Assembly (NCBI GenBank): GCA_026705345.1
Contig: JAPPAV010000063.1
Location: forward strand, 1 to 64,000
Direction: 5' to 3'
DNA length: 64,000 bases
From: Gammaproteobacteria bacterium
Lineage (GTDB): Bacteria; Pseudomonadota; Gammaproteobacteria; Pseudomonadales; Azotimanducaceae
Shown: positions 37,866 to 48,194 of the stretch, piece after piece
Layout: every line of letters begins with the position of its first letter
Numbering within the stretch: the first letter of the stretch is position 1
Translations under genes and position numbers: made by a program
Notes under the pieces: generated by a model
Database searches by the model: none
Told to the model about the DNA's origin: nothing
Seen by the model: only the letters and a program-made list of their open reading frames with translations

Positions 37866-37994
37866 CGCCCGCGGGCGACGAAGGCCCCGTAGGGGCGAGG
37901 CTATCGCGCCCGTAGGGCGCGCCCTCGCCCGCGTTCGCGACACAAAAGGCCTCGGTTCGAACGGGGCGGGACGGGACAAGCCCGTCCCCTACGG
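37866..37994. repeat. Cluster of short hairpins ending in dispersed repeat copy 3
   Basis: In 129 bp there are a 12-bp palindrome CGCCCGCGGGCG (37866), GCCCC-GTA-GGGGC (37884), GCGCCC-GTA-GGGCGC (37906) and the full repeat with arms GGGACGGG/CCCGTCCC and loop ACAAG (37967-37994). The cluster fills the 243-bp gap between two convergent genes, which otherwise holds no gene, and may act as terminator or REP-type element. Confidence 0.75.
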
Positions 37995-38019
37995 ACGGCT
38001 CGCGAGACGCGCTGAGGGG

Positions 38020-41000
38020 TCAATCGAGCGGTACCCAGCGGATCGCGTCCGCGATCACCATCTCGCCGTCGGTGCGGTTCGACACTTCGAGACGGACGTT
38101 CGTCGAGACGAATTCGAACTCGTCGATCTTGTTCCAGCCGACCTCCGCCGAGGTCCCGTCGTAGGCGATCTCCACTTCCAGATCGTCGGCGACCACGGTC
38201 ATCGCCAGCGTGCCGAGGGCGCCGTACCATGGACCCCAAAGGGCAAGCCCGTGCCGGTCGGGCACGTGGTAGTCCAGTCGCCATCGACCCGGTTCCGGCA
38301 GTTCGGCGGCGAAGATGGCGACGGCGGAACCGTCACCCGGGATGGAACCAGCCACGGTATGCCGGTACTTGCCCCAGCCCGTGGCGATGGTGGCCCGGCT
38401 CCACTCCCCGGCGCGCTGGGTGGCCACCGGCAATCCCTGGTCGTATTCGCGCTGCCGACCCAGGCCGATTAGCGCCGCCACGATCCGACGACCGGTGTCG
38501 TCGGCACGGTCCTCCACCGAGAACCCGGCATCGAGATCGTCGATCACGATACCCTCGGAAGCGGGGGTCCATGCGCTTGGCTGCGAGCCGACAAGCGGTT
38601 CTCTGGGAGAATCCTCGGACGGTTCGATTCGGTCGAATTCTATTCGCACAGGCAGTCTGTTCAACGCCAGGTAGGGTTCCAACCAAAGTCGCTCCGGGGG
38701 ACGGGGTGTGACGATGCCCACTTCCACCGCTGCGTTGCCCGGAATGCGTATCGGATCGCTGGGCACCTGCCGGAAAAACTGATGATGGCTCACGCGAACG
38801 AGCCCTGGAACCGGCTCGCCGTTGCGGACGTGAAAACGGGTCTCGTAGCGCGGTCGACCCTCCCCATCGTCGGCTATGCGGACCACCCGGGCACGGGAGA
38901 CCATGAACCCCGGCAGCGCGGTTTCGTTCAGCCAGTCGCCGATCAGACCCGACAGATCGACGCCGACCGCGGATGCCGCCGCGTTGAAGTCCCGGGCGTC
39001 GAAGGTTCCGCCTGCATGGCGACGGCGCAACTCCGCGAGGAAGGCAGCCGAACGGCTTCTCCCCATTCCCTCGAAGAGCGACAGCACCGCAGCCCGGGCG
39101 CGCAATCCGAAGGCGCGGATCGCCTGGCTTGGATTGCTCTCGAGGTCCAACTCGACAAGCGAGGTACTGGCGGCTCGTTCCCACATCGACGGCACCACGT
39201 ACTGGTCCGTGACGAACCCCCGCCGGGTCTCGCTCTGGAACTGGTTCCGCAAGCCGCGAACCATCTGCGTGACCGTCGAACCGAAGCTCGCATCGGCACT
39301 GAAATCATGCGCGGTGTAGATCGTTGGGTTGATGACCCGCGAACTCGTCGTGTTGAGGATTTCGATGCCAAGTTCTTCGCAGACGTAGTCGAGCGCCTGC
39401 GCACCCGGACCATCGGCCGTGGTCTGGAGACCCACTAGGTTTCGCGCCAAGGCGCGGGAGGCGCTGCCGGGATCGATGAACGTCCTGAACAGGGTCTCGA
39501 GCCGCTGGACCTTGAATGCCTCGGTGCCGCCGGGGATTCCCGTCGGGAGGGAGTCGAATCGCCCTAGGTCCGAATAGGGGAAGCCGTGTTCTCGGAGCAG
39601 CAGCATGCCGGGTAACGCCATGGCGGTGTCAAGCCGCGAACCCCCGCCGTAGGTTCGAAGATAGGTGGGAATCTCGACGACGCTGAAGCCGTCGTAGGGA
39701 TAGGGGATACCCATCTCGACCGCCTCCTCGAAGATCCTCTCAAGTCGCGATTCGATGAGATCGGCGACGTCCGCGAAGTGGCGAAGTGGGCGCCGATGGT
39801 CGGGATGGAGCAGCAGCTCGAGTTCCACCCCGGCGGCTTCTATTGCATGGGGTTCGAAGCGCGACGCGAAGAGTCCGACTTCGCGCACCGGGGCAGCCGG
39901 ACGGAATCGGTAGCTGCCATCGTCCTGACGGTGACGCCGGCCGGGACCGGCGACCAGCCACCCGTCTGGCGCCGTGACCGTGAGATCCACCGTCGGAAAG
40001 TGTCCTCGGGGAACCCCGTCGATATTCGGCCCGGGAACCGGTAGCCAGCGCAGCCCGGGCATGAGCGCCACGTAGCGTTTCCCGAAGATGCCGCCCGCGG
40101 TACCTAGCCAGAGGATTCCATTGCGGCTCGACTCGCGCCGCCAGTCGACGGCGCTGTCCAAGTAGGCGAAATTCGCCTGGGGGATGCCGGATGCGACCAG
40201 GGCGAGCGTGGTCTTGGAGTCCTTCGTCAGGCCTTGGAGCGGTTCGACGACCAACAGGCCATTGCTATGCGTGAATGGCACTTCGGCGTTGCCGAGACTC
40301 ACCTCCGCGACGGCAAGGCCCGGATTGAAGCTGAACACGAGCGCGGTCGGATCGGCTGGCGCCAAGAGCCGCATCTCGATGTCGAATTCAAGAGCCGTGC
40401 CGGGATCGATTGCCACGGTGCCACGGATGTGCTCGACCGTGGGCCATCTGTCCGAGGGGATGCCCTGGTGGGAGGCGAGCCAAGCCTCGCGCACACGGAC
40501 GTCCTCGACGCAGTGGAGTACCACCACCCCCATGCCGCCAGCGCCCATTCCTGCCAATAGGACGCCAATGAGCAGGCGTCTGCCGGGCGAGCGACCGTCC
40601 GACCGTTCGTGCAGGGCTGCCGCCCAGACCACGAGCGCCCCGGCGACCAGCAGCAGTGAACCGCGCATCAGGTAGGTTTCGGCGCCGGCGAACCGGGGCG
40701 CCAGGTCCGATGCCAGGTTGTCGTGGATGTGGATCAGTGAAACCGCCGGCAGAAGGTACGCCGGGGTAAGCGCGAAACTCCACATGTGCAGGCCGAGTAG
40801 CGCCAAGGCAGCGATGGCGGTGGCCAGCCGTTTGCGCAGACCGACCGCCAGGAAGCCGACGACGGCACTCCACAGGAACAACGCCGGAATCGCGTCGACG
40901 AAGAGGAAGGTGAAGGTCGCCACGGGCTCGAGTGGGTCGACCCGCCAACCCAGTTCGCGCCCGAGTGTGCCGACCGTCTGAATGAGCAGTATCGCGCCGC

Positions 41001-41409
41001 CGAGGGCCGCGGCCACCACCAGCACGATGGCGCCAAGACGCGCTCCGATCACCGGGATGTTCGAAACGGGCCGCGAGTCGAAAACCTCGCTGATCCGTTC
41101 CCGTTCGTCACGGCTGCGCAGGTCGAAGGCTAGGAACACGATGGCGGCCATGAAGAACCACAGCACGTAGCTCTTGAAATAGGCCGATGCGAATCGGGGC
41201 AGGAGGTCACCGGCGGACAGGAACCCGGTCGACACCGAACTATGCAGGTTGGAGTAGTAGCCGTACGCCATGCCCATGACGCCGAAACCGAGGCCGACGA
41301 ACACCCAGGTCCGCGCCAGCCGTCGCACCGACCTCAGTTCGGCTGCAGCGACCGCGAGCCAGTCGTTCAGGCCGCGCCGAAATCCGCTATCAGTGATCGG
41401 CAGACGCAT
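38020..41409 (-). CDS. ABC-2 permease-like / M1 peptidase-like / golvesin-like protein, array copy 1 (last gene)
   Basis: 1,129 residues from ATG 41409 (MRLPITDSG). Residues 1 to about 305 hold some seven membrane segments resembling ABC-2 permeases, including SYVLWFFMAAIVFLAFDLR and DSRPVSNIPVIGARLGAIV. Residues about 320-890 resemble the M1 aminopeptidase scaffold (VAIDPGTALEFDIEMRL, GIPYPYDGFSVVEIPTYLR, YGGGSRLDT, GLIGDWLNETALPGF), but I find no HExxH. About 950-1129 is a golvesin/CBD-like beta-sandwich (GWGKYRHTVAGS, NRTDGEMVIADAIRW). The best family analogue is the ABC permease/M1 aminopeptidase fusion, which normally has an ATPase gene next to it; none is here. The start overlaps the corrected end of copy 2. 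Function unknown. Confidence 0.8.
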   Translation of the reverse strand: MRLPITDSGFRRGLNDWLAVAAAELRSVRRLARTWVFVGLGFGVMGMAYGYYSNLHSSVSTGFLSAGDLLPRFASAYFKSYVLWFFMAAIVFLAFDLRSRDERERISEVFDSRPVSNIPVIGARLGAIVLVVAAALGGAILLIQTVGTLGRELGWRVDPLEPVATFTFLFVDAIPALFLWSAVVGFLAVGLRKRLATAIAALALLGLHMWSFALTPAYLLPAVSLIHIHDNLASDLAPRFAGAETYLMRGSLLLVAGALVVWAAALHERSDGRSPGRRLLIGVLLAGMGAGGMGVVVLHCVEDVRVREAWLASHQGIPSDRWPTVEHIRGTVAIDPGTALEFDIEMRLLAPADPTALVFSFNPGLAVAEVSLGNAEVPFTHSNGLLVVEPLQGLTKDSKTTLALVASGIPQANFAYLDSAVDWRRESSRNGILWLGTAGGIFGKRYVALMPGLRWLPVPGPNIDGVPRGHFPTVDLTVTAPDGWLVAGPGRRHRQDDGSYRFRPAAPVREVGLFASRFEPHAIEAAGVELELLLHPDHRRPLRHFADVADLIESRLERIFEEAVEMGIPYPYDGFSVVEIPTYLRTYGGGSRLDTAMALPGMLLLREHGFPYSDLGRFDSLPTGIPGGTEAFKVQRLETLFRTFIDPGSASRALARNLVGLQTTADGPGAQALDYVCEELGIEILNTTSSRVINPTIYTAHDFSADASFGSTVTQMVRGLRNQFQSETRRGFVTDQYVVPSMWERAASTSLVELDLESNPSQAIRAFGLRARAAVLSLFEGMGRSRSAAFLAELRRRHAGGTFDARDFNAAASAVGVDLSGLIGDWLNETALPGFMVSRARVVRIADDGEGRPRYETRFHVRNGEPVPGLVRVSHHQFFRQVPSDPIRIPGNAAVEVGIVTPRPPERLWLEPYLALNRLPVRIEFDRIEPSEDSPREPLVGSQPSAWTPASEGIVIDDLDAGFSVEDRADDTGRRIVAALIGLGRQREYDQGLPVATQRAGEWSRATIATGWGKYRHTVAGSIPGDGSAVAIFAAELPEPGRWRLDYHVPDRHGLALWGPWYGALGTLAMTVVADDLEVEIAYDGTSAEVGWNKIDEFEFVSTNVRLEVSNRTDGEMVIADAIRWVPLD

Positions 41410-44400
41410 CGGGGGCAGTCGCGTCCGTGCCATCCAGCGGTACCCAGCGGATCGCGTCGGCGATCACCATCCCACCGTCGGTTTGGCTGGAGATTTCCAG
41501 GCGAACCTGCGTGGAGGCGAGCTCGAATTCGGCGACCTTGTTCCAGCCGGTCCTTGCAATCGCGCCGTCGAACGGTAGCGGTGTCGTCTTGCCGTTGGCC
41601 AGTAGCTTCATGTTGAAGGTGCCGAGAGGCGGGTAGGAACGGCTTCCCGAGGGGCGGTTGGGGATCGGGCAAGTAGAAATCCAGCCGCCAACGGCCCGGG
41701 GCGGGAAGGTCCGCCGCGAACACGGCCACTTGGCTGCCGTCGCCAGCCGGGGCCCCCGCCGCCGTATGCCGGTACCTGCCCCAACTGGTCGGATAGGAGA
41801 CGCGGTACCACTCGCCGGGCGTAGTGGAATGGCCTGGCAATCCCTGGTCGAGGTCCGCAGTGTTTCCGCCGAACGTCTGCCGGGACCCGTCCGCGACCGG
41901 GTGCTGCCCGCCACGGCGTTCGACCGCGAACCCGGAGTCAAGATCGTCGACGACAACACCTTCGACGGGTGGCAGCCAGACGCTCGGCCGCGCACCGGTC
42001 AGCGGCCTCGGAACCTGTGGGCTCGTTTCGTTGACGATGTCGATCCAGACCATGGCGCGGTTCAGCGCGAGGTACGGTTCCAGCCAAAGTTGGGCTGGCG
42101 CGTCGTCGGTGACCATCCCGAGTTCCATGGTCGTGTTGCCCGGTATCTGGATCGGGTCGGTCACCGTGGCTGGGTAGTCGCCCGTCGAAAGCCGCACAAG
42201 GCCGGGAACCCCTTCGCCGTTCCGGACATGCACGAGCGTCTGGAAGCGCACGTTTCCTTCGCGGTCGGCGATTTCGGAAACTCCCGCGTGGGATGTCACG
42301 AATCCGGGCAGTGCGACCTCGCTGATCCAGTCCCCGAGCAACGCCCCAAGGTCGATTCCGGCCTGGGCTGCGGCGTCGTCGAAGTCATCTGCGTCGAATG
42401 CCGCACCGGTGTGCCGGTTGCGTAGCGCCGCCAGGAATCTCGCCGTCGACTGGCGCCCAACGCTGTCGCCGATGGACCGAAACGCGGCCTCGACGCGCAA
42501 CGAGCGTGCCTCGACGGCGGTCCCGGGTTCACGTCGCATATCGAGATCCGCAAGCGACGCCCCGAGCAGACGTTCCCACGTGTTGGGGCGGCCGGGGAAG
42601 GGCAAGGTCGAACCGAATCCCGGGAGATAGGTTGGGGTCGATGCCGACAGAAAGCGAACCATGGGCATGAGGCGGATCCCGATGTCGTCTTCGACGTCGA
42701 ACCAATACACGCTGTAGGCGCGCGAGAACGGGATGCTGTCGTCGTCTAGCAATGATGCGGCAAGTTCCTCGACGATCTCGTCGAGGGCACTCGCCCCGGG
42801 GCCCATCGCGTGGGTATGGACCGTGGTGAGATTGCGGCCCACGCTCTCGGCCGCGTTGGCGCCCGGGTTTGGCGTGTGGAACCAGCCCTGGAGGATCACC
42901 CACTTCAGTTGTGCCAAGGACTCCGGATCGCTGGGAAAGGCGGGGTCGTCGTCGAACCTGAAGTTGGCGTACGGGAAGCCGTGCTCTTTCAGCAACAGCA
43001 CCCCCGGCAGTTCCATCACGGAGTCGAGTGCCCATCCCCCGCCGTACTCGCGCAGGTGCGTTGGAACCTCGACCAGACTGTAACCGTCGTAGGGGTAGGG
43101 GATGCCAAGCTCCTCCGCCTGCCCGAGCAACTCGGTGAGGCGTGACTCGAGCCGTTCGCGGGTGTCCGCCAGGGCGGCCACGGTGCCCAAATGGTCGGGG
43201 TGGAACAGGAGTTCGAGATCGACGCCCGCAATCCGGACCGCACGTCGTTCGAAACGTCCGGCAATGATCGCGGTCTCCGGCACGGGCGCGCCAGGACGGA
43301 ATCTAAACCGGCCTGCATCATCGGCTTCTCGACGTCCGGGTCCTGCGACCAGCCAGCCGTCGGGCACGGCCACGGACAGGTCAATGGTCGGCAGGTTGCC
43401 GCGCGATCCTCCATCGAGATTGGGACCGGGCACCGGCAGCCAGCGCAGTGCCGGCATGAGTGCGACGTAGCGCGAGGCGAAAACGCCCGCCGACGTGCCG
43501 AGCCGCAGGATCTGGTTGCGCACCGTCTTGACCCGCCAGTCGATGGTGCTGTCGAGGTAGGCGAAATCGGCATCGGGCAACCCTTCGGCCTGCACCGCCA
43601 AGGTCACCGGCGATCCTGCGGCGAGTGGCTCGGGCAGTTCGACGTTCAGCAGCCCGAGTTCGTGGGCATACGGCGTTGCCTCGTTGTCCACCCGCAATGC
43701 CGCGACTTTGAGCCCGGGGTTGAAGCTGAAGACGAGAGCGGGCAGGTCGATGTGGGGCGGTGCGGTGAGTTGCATTTCGAGGTCGAGACCGAGCTCCCGA
43801 CCGGGATTGATGTGCACAACGCCGCTGACGTGCCGCACTAGCGGGATCGGGGAGTTCCGCATTTGTTCGTGAGCCGCCAGCCAGGTGGCTCGCAAGTCGA
43901 GGTCGTCGATGCACCGTAGCGCCACGGTGCCGATGCCGCCGAACCCGAGGACGACCAACAACGCGCCGAATAGCCCTCGAGTCGTTCGGGAAACGCCGTC
44001 GGGACGCCCATGCAATGCCGCCGTCCATACCAGTAACCCGCCGCCAACCAGGATCAGCGAACCCCGGTGCAGATACGTTTGCGCGTCCGCGAACCGGGGC
44101 GCCAGGTCCGATGCCCAGTTGTCGTGGATGTGGAGTAGCGAGACGGCTGGCAACAGGTACACGGGAACGTGCGCCTCCGCCCACATGTGCAAGCCGAGCA
44201 TTGGCAATGCGACGATGGCGACGACGAGCCGGTTGCCAAGGACGGCAACGAGCAGCAGTACCATGGCGCACCACGCCACCAAGGCCGGAATAGCATCCAC
44301 AAGAAGGAAGGTGAGCATCGCCACGGGTTCGATGGGGTAGACGGCCCACCCGATTGCGCCGCCGACGGTGGCGGCGACCTGGAGCAGGACCGACACGGCG

Positions 44401-44804
44401 AAGAGCGCCGCCAGGGTCGCCACCGCCACACCGCAAAGCCGCCCGGCGAACAGGCCCAGATTCGACACCGGGCGCGAATCTAAGGCTTCGCGAATTCCGC
44501 TCTGCTCGTCCCGGTGACGGGTGTCGAACGCCAGGGATACAACGGCGGCCATGAACAACCAGAGCACGTAGTTGTTGATGTCGGCCCACGCAAACCGGGG
44601 CAGCAATTCGATCCGAGAGACGGACCCCGGGAAGCTGTGGTGGGAGTACGAGTGGAAGTAGAACGCCGATCCCACCAAGCCGGCGGCAAGCGCCACGATC
44701 ACCCAGGTTCGAGCAAGGCGCCGCAAGGTTCGGAGTTCGGCCAACGCGATGGCGAGCGATCCGCTGAGACTTCGCGTTCGACTCAATTCGATCATCGGCG
44801 TCAC
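41390..44804 (-). CDS. ABC-2 permease-like / M1 peptidase-like / golvesin-like protein, array copy 2, frameshifted
   Basis: Same architecture as its three neighbours; GTG 44804 or ATG 44795 as start. The track ORF loses homology after DFYLPDPQPPLGK and ends at 41367 in random sequence. In the adjacent frame (track ORF 41390-41995) the golvesin-like domain resumes as SYPPLGTFNMKLLANGK and ends TDGGMVIADAIRWVPLD, as in the other copies. A one-base shift at about 41640-41665, in a C-rich stretch, explains this. The shift could be a sequencing error, a true lesion or programmed. The M1-like half again lacks a zinc motif (YGGGWALDSVMELPG, GPGASALDEIVEEL). Starts 9 bp after the stop of copy 3. Confidence 0.75.
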
Positions 44805-44813
44805 TTGAACCGG

Positions 44814-47800
44814 CTAGTCCAGCGGTACCCAGCGGATCGCGTCGGCGATTACCATCTCGCCGTCAGTCCGGTTGGAAATCTCGAGACGCACCTCGTGCGT
44901 AGTGAATTCGAACTCGCCGATCTTGTTCCACCCCGTGTCCGCCGCGGCGCCGTCGAAGTCGACACGCGTCGGCTTGCCATCCGCGACGAGTGTCATGTCG
45001 AAGGAGCCCAGCGTGCCGTACATGGTCGTCGTACCCCATCCCATGTGCGCTTCCCGTTTCGGCACATGGAAGTCCAGCCGCCATCGGCCGGGCGTCGGCA
45101 ATCGGGCGCTGAAGGCCGCCACCTCGCTACCGTCGCCACTACGTGCCCCCGCCACCGTACGGCGATACTTGCCCCAGCCCGACAGGATACTGGCGCGGGT
45201 CCATTCGCCCGGTTCCCGATCCCACGCCGGTAGCCCTTGATCGAATTCGCGGGTGTCCGGTCCCGTCGATGCCGTTCCGCCGAGTCGCGTGTCCTCGCGA
45301 CGGCGCTCTACGGAAAAACCGGGATCGAGGTCGTCGATCACGATCCCCACCGGTGTTGCGGGCAACCACGTGCTCGATCGTGCGCCGACGAAGGGCTCGC
45401 GGGTCGCGAGATCGTGCTCGTCGAAGGCTCCCAGGTCGATCAGGAGGGGGATGCGGTTCAGAGCGAGGTACGGCTCGAGCAGGACAGTCTGCGGCGATTC
45501 GGCGCTCAGTATGCCGATTTCAACGGTGGTGTTGCCATCGAGGCGGGCCGGCTCGCTGCGAGGATTCTGCGGACCGATGCCCAAGGAAAGGCGAACGAGA
45601 CCCGGTGTCGGCTCGTCGTTCCTGACGTGCACGCGGATCTCGTATTGCGGTTGCGCATCGGCTTGCCGGGCGACGCGCTGGACTTCGGCGCGGGATGCGA
45701 CGAAACCGGGCAGCGCGGTGTCGTTCAGCCAGTCGCCGACCAACCGCTCGATATCGACACCCGTTGCCCCGACGGCTGCTGCGAATGCGGCCGCGTCGTA
45801 GGTGCTATCGCCACGACCGCGCAGGGTCGCCAGCAGCGTGGCGGTGCGATCCCTTCCCAGCCCGTCGGCAATCGAATGCGCGACGGCTTTGGCGCGCAAC
45901 GCGAACGCACCGATGGCCCGCCGGGGGTCCGTGCCGAAGTCCATCTCGGCGAGGGACGCGCCGAGTGCCCGCTCCCAAACCGACGATTGGGCAACGAAGG
46001 CCGGGCGGAATCCGGTCCAATCGCTGCTATCGCTCGCGAGTCCGTCGATCATCTGCACGACGGTGGCACCGAAACCGGCATCCGCGTTCGCCAAGTGCGC
46101 CGTGTACATCGATGGGTTGGCGAGCCTCAACGTGTTGGGGTTCCTGAAGAGTTCGCGAGCGAGTTCCTCGCCAACGTAGTCCAGCGCGTGTGCGCCGGGG
46201 CCGTCTGCTGCGCTGGCGAAACTCACGAGATTTCGAGACCACGCGCGTAATGCGCTGCCGCTCGTGAAATCGTTCGAGAACATCCATTCGAGCCGCTGGA
46301 TCTTCACCGCGTCCAATCCGCCGGGGTAGTTGGCGAACTGGCTTGGATCGTTGTAGAGCTGGACGTTGGCGTACGGGAAACCGTGTTCCTTGATGAGCAG
46401 GAGGCCGGGCAATGCCGATGTCGTGTCGAGCCAATGGCCGCCGCCGTATTCGCGCAGGTGGGCGGGGACCTCGACGACGCTGAAGCCCGTGTACGGATAG
46501 GGGATTCCAAACGCTTCTGCATCGCGGAAGATCTGTTCGAGGCGCGACCGCAAACGCTCGGTCACGTTCGCGTAGTAGTCGAGGTTGCGCAGATGGGCCG
46601 GGTGGAGCAGGAGCTCGAGCTCGACGCCGTCCACCTCCATGGCGCGGCGTTCGAAGCGCGCCGCGAAGAGCCCCAGCTTCGGCACGCCCGCCCCCGGGCG
46701 GAATCGGTACCGGCCGGTACCGAGCGTTTCGCGCCGGCCGGGTGCCGCGACGAGCCACCCCCCGGGGACGTCGACGGTCAGTTCGACCGTCGGAGCGTGC
46801 CCGCGGGATGCGTCGTCGAGGTTCGCGCCGGGGACGGGTAGCCAGCGTATTGCGGGCATCAGGGCAACGTAGTCGTTTTCGAAGATTCCGCCCGCGGTAC
46901 CCAGCCAGAGAATCGCGTTGCGGCTCGACTCGCGACGCCAGTCGACGACGCTGTCCAGGTAGGCGAAGTCCGGGTCGGGGATGCCCGAGGCTTGCAGGGT
47001 CAACCTGACCTCGGTTCCCGACGCCAACGGTGCGCCCGGTCGCACTCGGAGCACGCCGTCCTCGTGCTGGAACGACGTCGCGATGTCGTCGAGGCGCAGA
47101 CCGGCGACTTCGAGACCGGGGTTGAAGCTGAAGAGAAGCGTGGATAGATCCTCTGGTGCTTGCACCGACATCTCGAGATCGAGGCGCAGGTTTTGCCCCG
47201 GGTCGATGGCGACGCTAGCCGCCAGGTGCTCGATTCGAGGCACGGGTTCGTTGGCTGACGCTTGGTGGGCGGCGAGCCAAGCGTCACGCAACTGAATCCG
47301 GTCGATGCAGCCCACGACCACAGTCCCGATGCCGAGCGCCCCGAGCGCCGCTGGCAGGATACCGAGCAGCAACCGCGAGTTGCGCGAACGCCCGTCGGGT
47401 CGCGGGTACAGCGCGGCGGTCCAGATCGTAAAGCCAGCCGCGAGCACGAGCATGGAAGCCCGGTACAGGAAGGTCGCCAGGTCGGGCAGGCGAGGTGCCA
47501 AGTCCGAAGCCCAGTTGTCGTGGATATAGAGGAGCGACACGGCGGGAAGCAGGTAGCCGGGCACTTGCGCGAAGGTCCACATGTGGACGCCGATCAAACC
47601 GAGCGCCGCGACGGCGACGGCCAGCCGATTGCGCAGACCGGCGGCGATTGCGAACACGATGCCGCACCAGAGGATCAACCCGGGTACGGCGTCCAGGAAG
47701 AAGAACACGAACGTCGCCACCGGTTCGATGGGATCGACCCCCCATCCAACCGCCCGCCCGATCGTTCCCATGGCCTGGATCAGGAGCAAGACACCGAAAA

Positions 47801-48188
47801 GGGGCAGACAGATGGCGAGCACGACGGCGCAGAGCCGACCGCCGACCAATGCCATGTTGGAGAGGGGTCGCGAGTCCACCGTCTCCGCGACCCGTTCGCG
47901 TTGGTCCCGGTGGCGCAGGTCGAAGGCGAGGAAGACCATTGCCGCCATGAAGAACCACAGCACGTAGCTGTTGAAATACGCGGTCGTGAACCGCGGCAGT
48001 GCGTTTCCGACGTTCAAGGAGGAGAACGACGACGTCGCGTGCAGATAGGAGTAGTACCAATAGGCCGTGCCGACGACGACGATGCCGAGGGCCAGGAAAA
48101 CCCACGTGCGCACAAGCCGGCGCAGAGTGCGCAGTTCGGCGAGGGCGACCGCGAGCCATTCGAACAATCCGGGCGGGAGTGAACGCAT
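44814..48188 (-). CDS. ABC-2 permease-like / M1 peptidase-like / golvesin-like protein, array copy 3
   Basis: 1,124 residues. N-terminal membrane half with YVLWFFMAAMVFLAFDLRHRD and DSRPLSNMALVGGRLCAVV; M1-like middle part with VAIDPGQNLRLDLEM, GIPYPYTGFSVVEVPAHLR, YGGGHWLDTTSALPG, GPGAHALDYVGEEL and LVGDWLNDTALPGFV; C-terminal GWGKYRRTVAGARSG and NRTDGEMVIADAIRWVPLD. No HExxH. It begins 6 bp after the stop of copy 4 and is complete. Together with the others it must be co-transcribed from upstream of copy 4. Confidence 0.82.
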   Translation of the reverse strand: MRSLPPGLFEWLAVALAELRTLRRLVRTWVFLALGIVVVGTAYWYYSYLHATSSFSSLNVGNALPRFTTAYFNSYVLWFFMAAMVFLAFDLRHRDQRERVAETVDSRPLSNMALVGGRLCAVVLAICLPLFGVLLLIQAMGTIGRAVGWGVDPIEPVATFVFFFLDAVPGLILWCGIVFAIAAGLRNRLAVAVAALGLIGVHMWTFAQVPGYLLPAVSLLYIHDNWASDLAPRLPDLATFLYRASMLVLAAGFTIWTAALYPRPDGRSRNSRLLLGILPAALGALGIGTVVVGCIDRIQLRDAWLAAHQASANEPVPRIEHLAASVAIDPGQNLRLDLEMSVQAPEDLSTLLFSFNPGLEVAGLRLDDIATSFQHEDGVLRVRPGAPLASGTEVRLTLQASGIPDPDFAYLDSVVDWRRESSRNAILWLGTAGGIFENDYVALMPAIRWLPVPGANLDDASRGHAPTVELTVDVPGGWLVAAPGRRETLGTGRYRFRPGAGVPKLGLFAARFERRAMEVDGVELELLLHPAHLRNLDYYANVTERLRSRLEQIFRDAEAFGIPYPYTGFSVVEVPAHLREYGGGHWLDTTSALPGLLLIKEHGFPYANVQLYNDPSQFANYPGGLDAVKIQRLEWMFSNDFTSGSALRAWSRNLVSFASAADGPGAHALDYVGEELARELFRNPNTLRLANPSMYTAHLANADAGFGATVVQMIDGLASDSSDWTGFRPAFVAQSSVWERALGASLAEMDFGTDPRRAIGAFALRAKAVAHSIADGLGRDRTATLLATLRGRGDSTYDAAAFAAAVGATGVDIERLVGDWLNDTALPGFVASRAEVQRVARQADAQPQYEIRVHVRNDEPTPGLVRLSLGIGPQNPRSEPARLDGNTTVEIGILSAESPQTVLLEPYLALNRIPLLIDLGAFDEHDLATREPFVGARSSTWLPATPVGIVIDDLDPGFSVERRREDTRLGGTASTGPDTREFDQGLPAWDREPGEWTRASILSGWGKYRRTVAGARSGDGSEVAAFSARLPTPGRWRLDFHVPKREAHMGWGTTTMYGTLGSFDMTLVADGKPTRVDFDGAAADTGWNKIGEFEFTTHEVRLEISNRTDGEMVIADAIRWVPLD

Positions 48189-48194
48189 CGCCGA

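Noticed and set aside
37866-37994. CRISPR array
   Set aside because: The short hairpins differ in sequence and spacing; there are no regular repeats with spacers and no cas genes.
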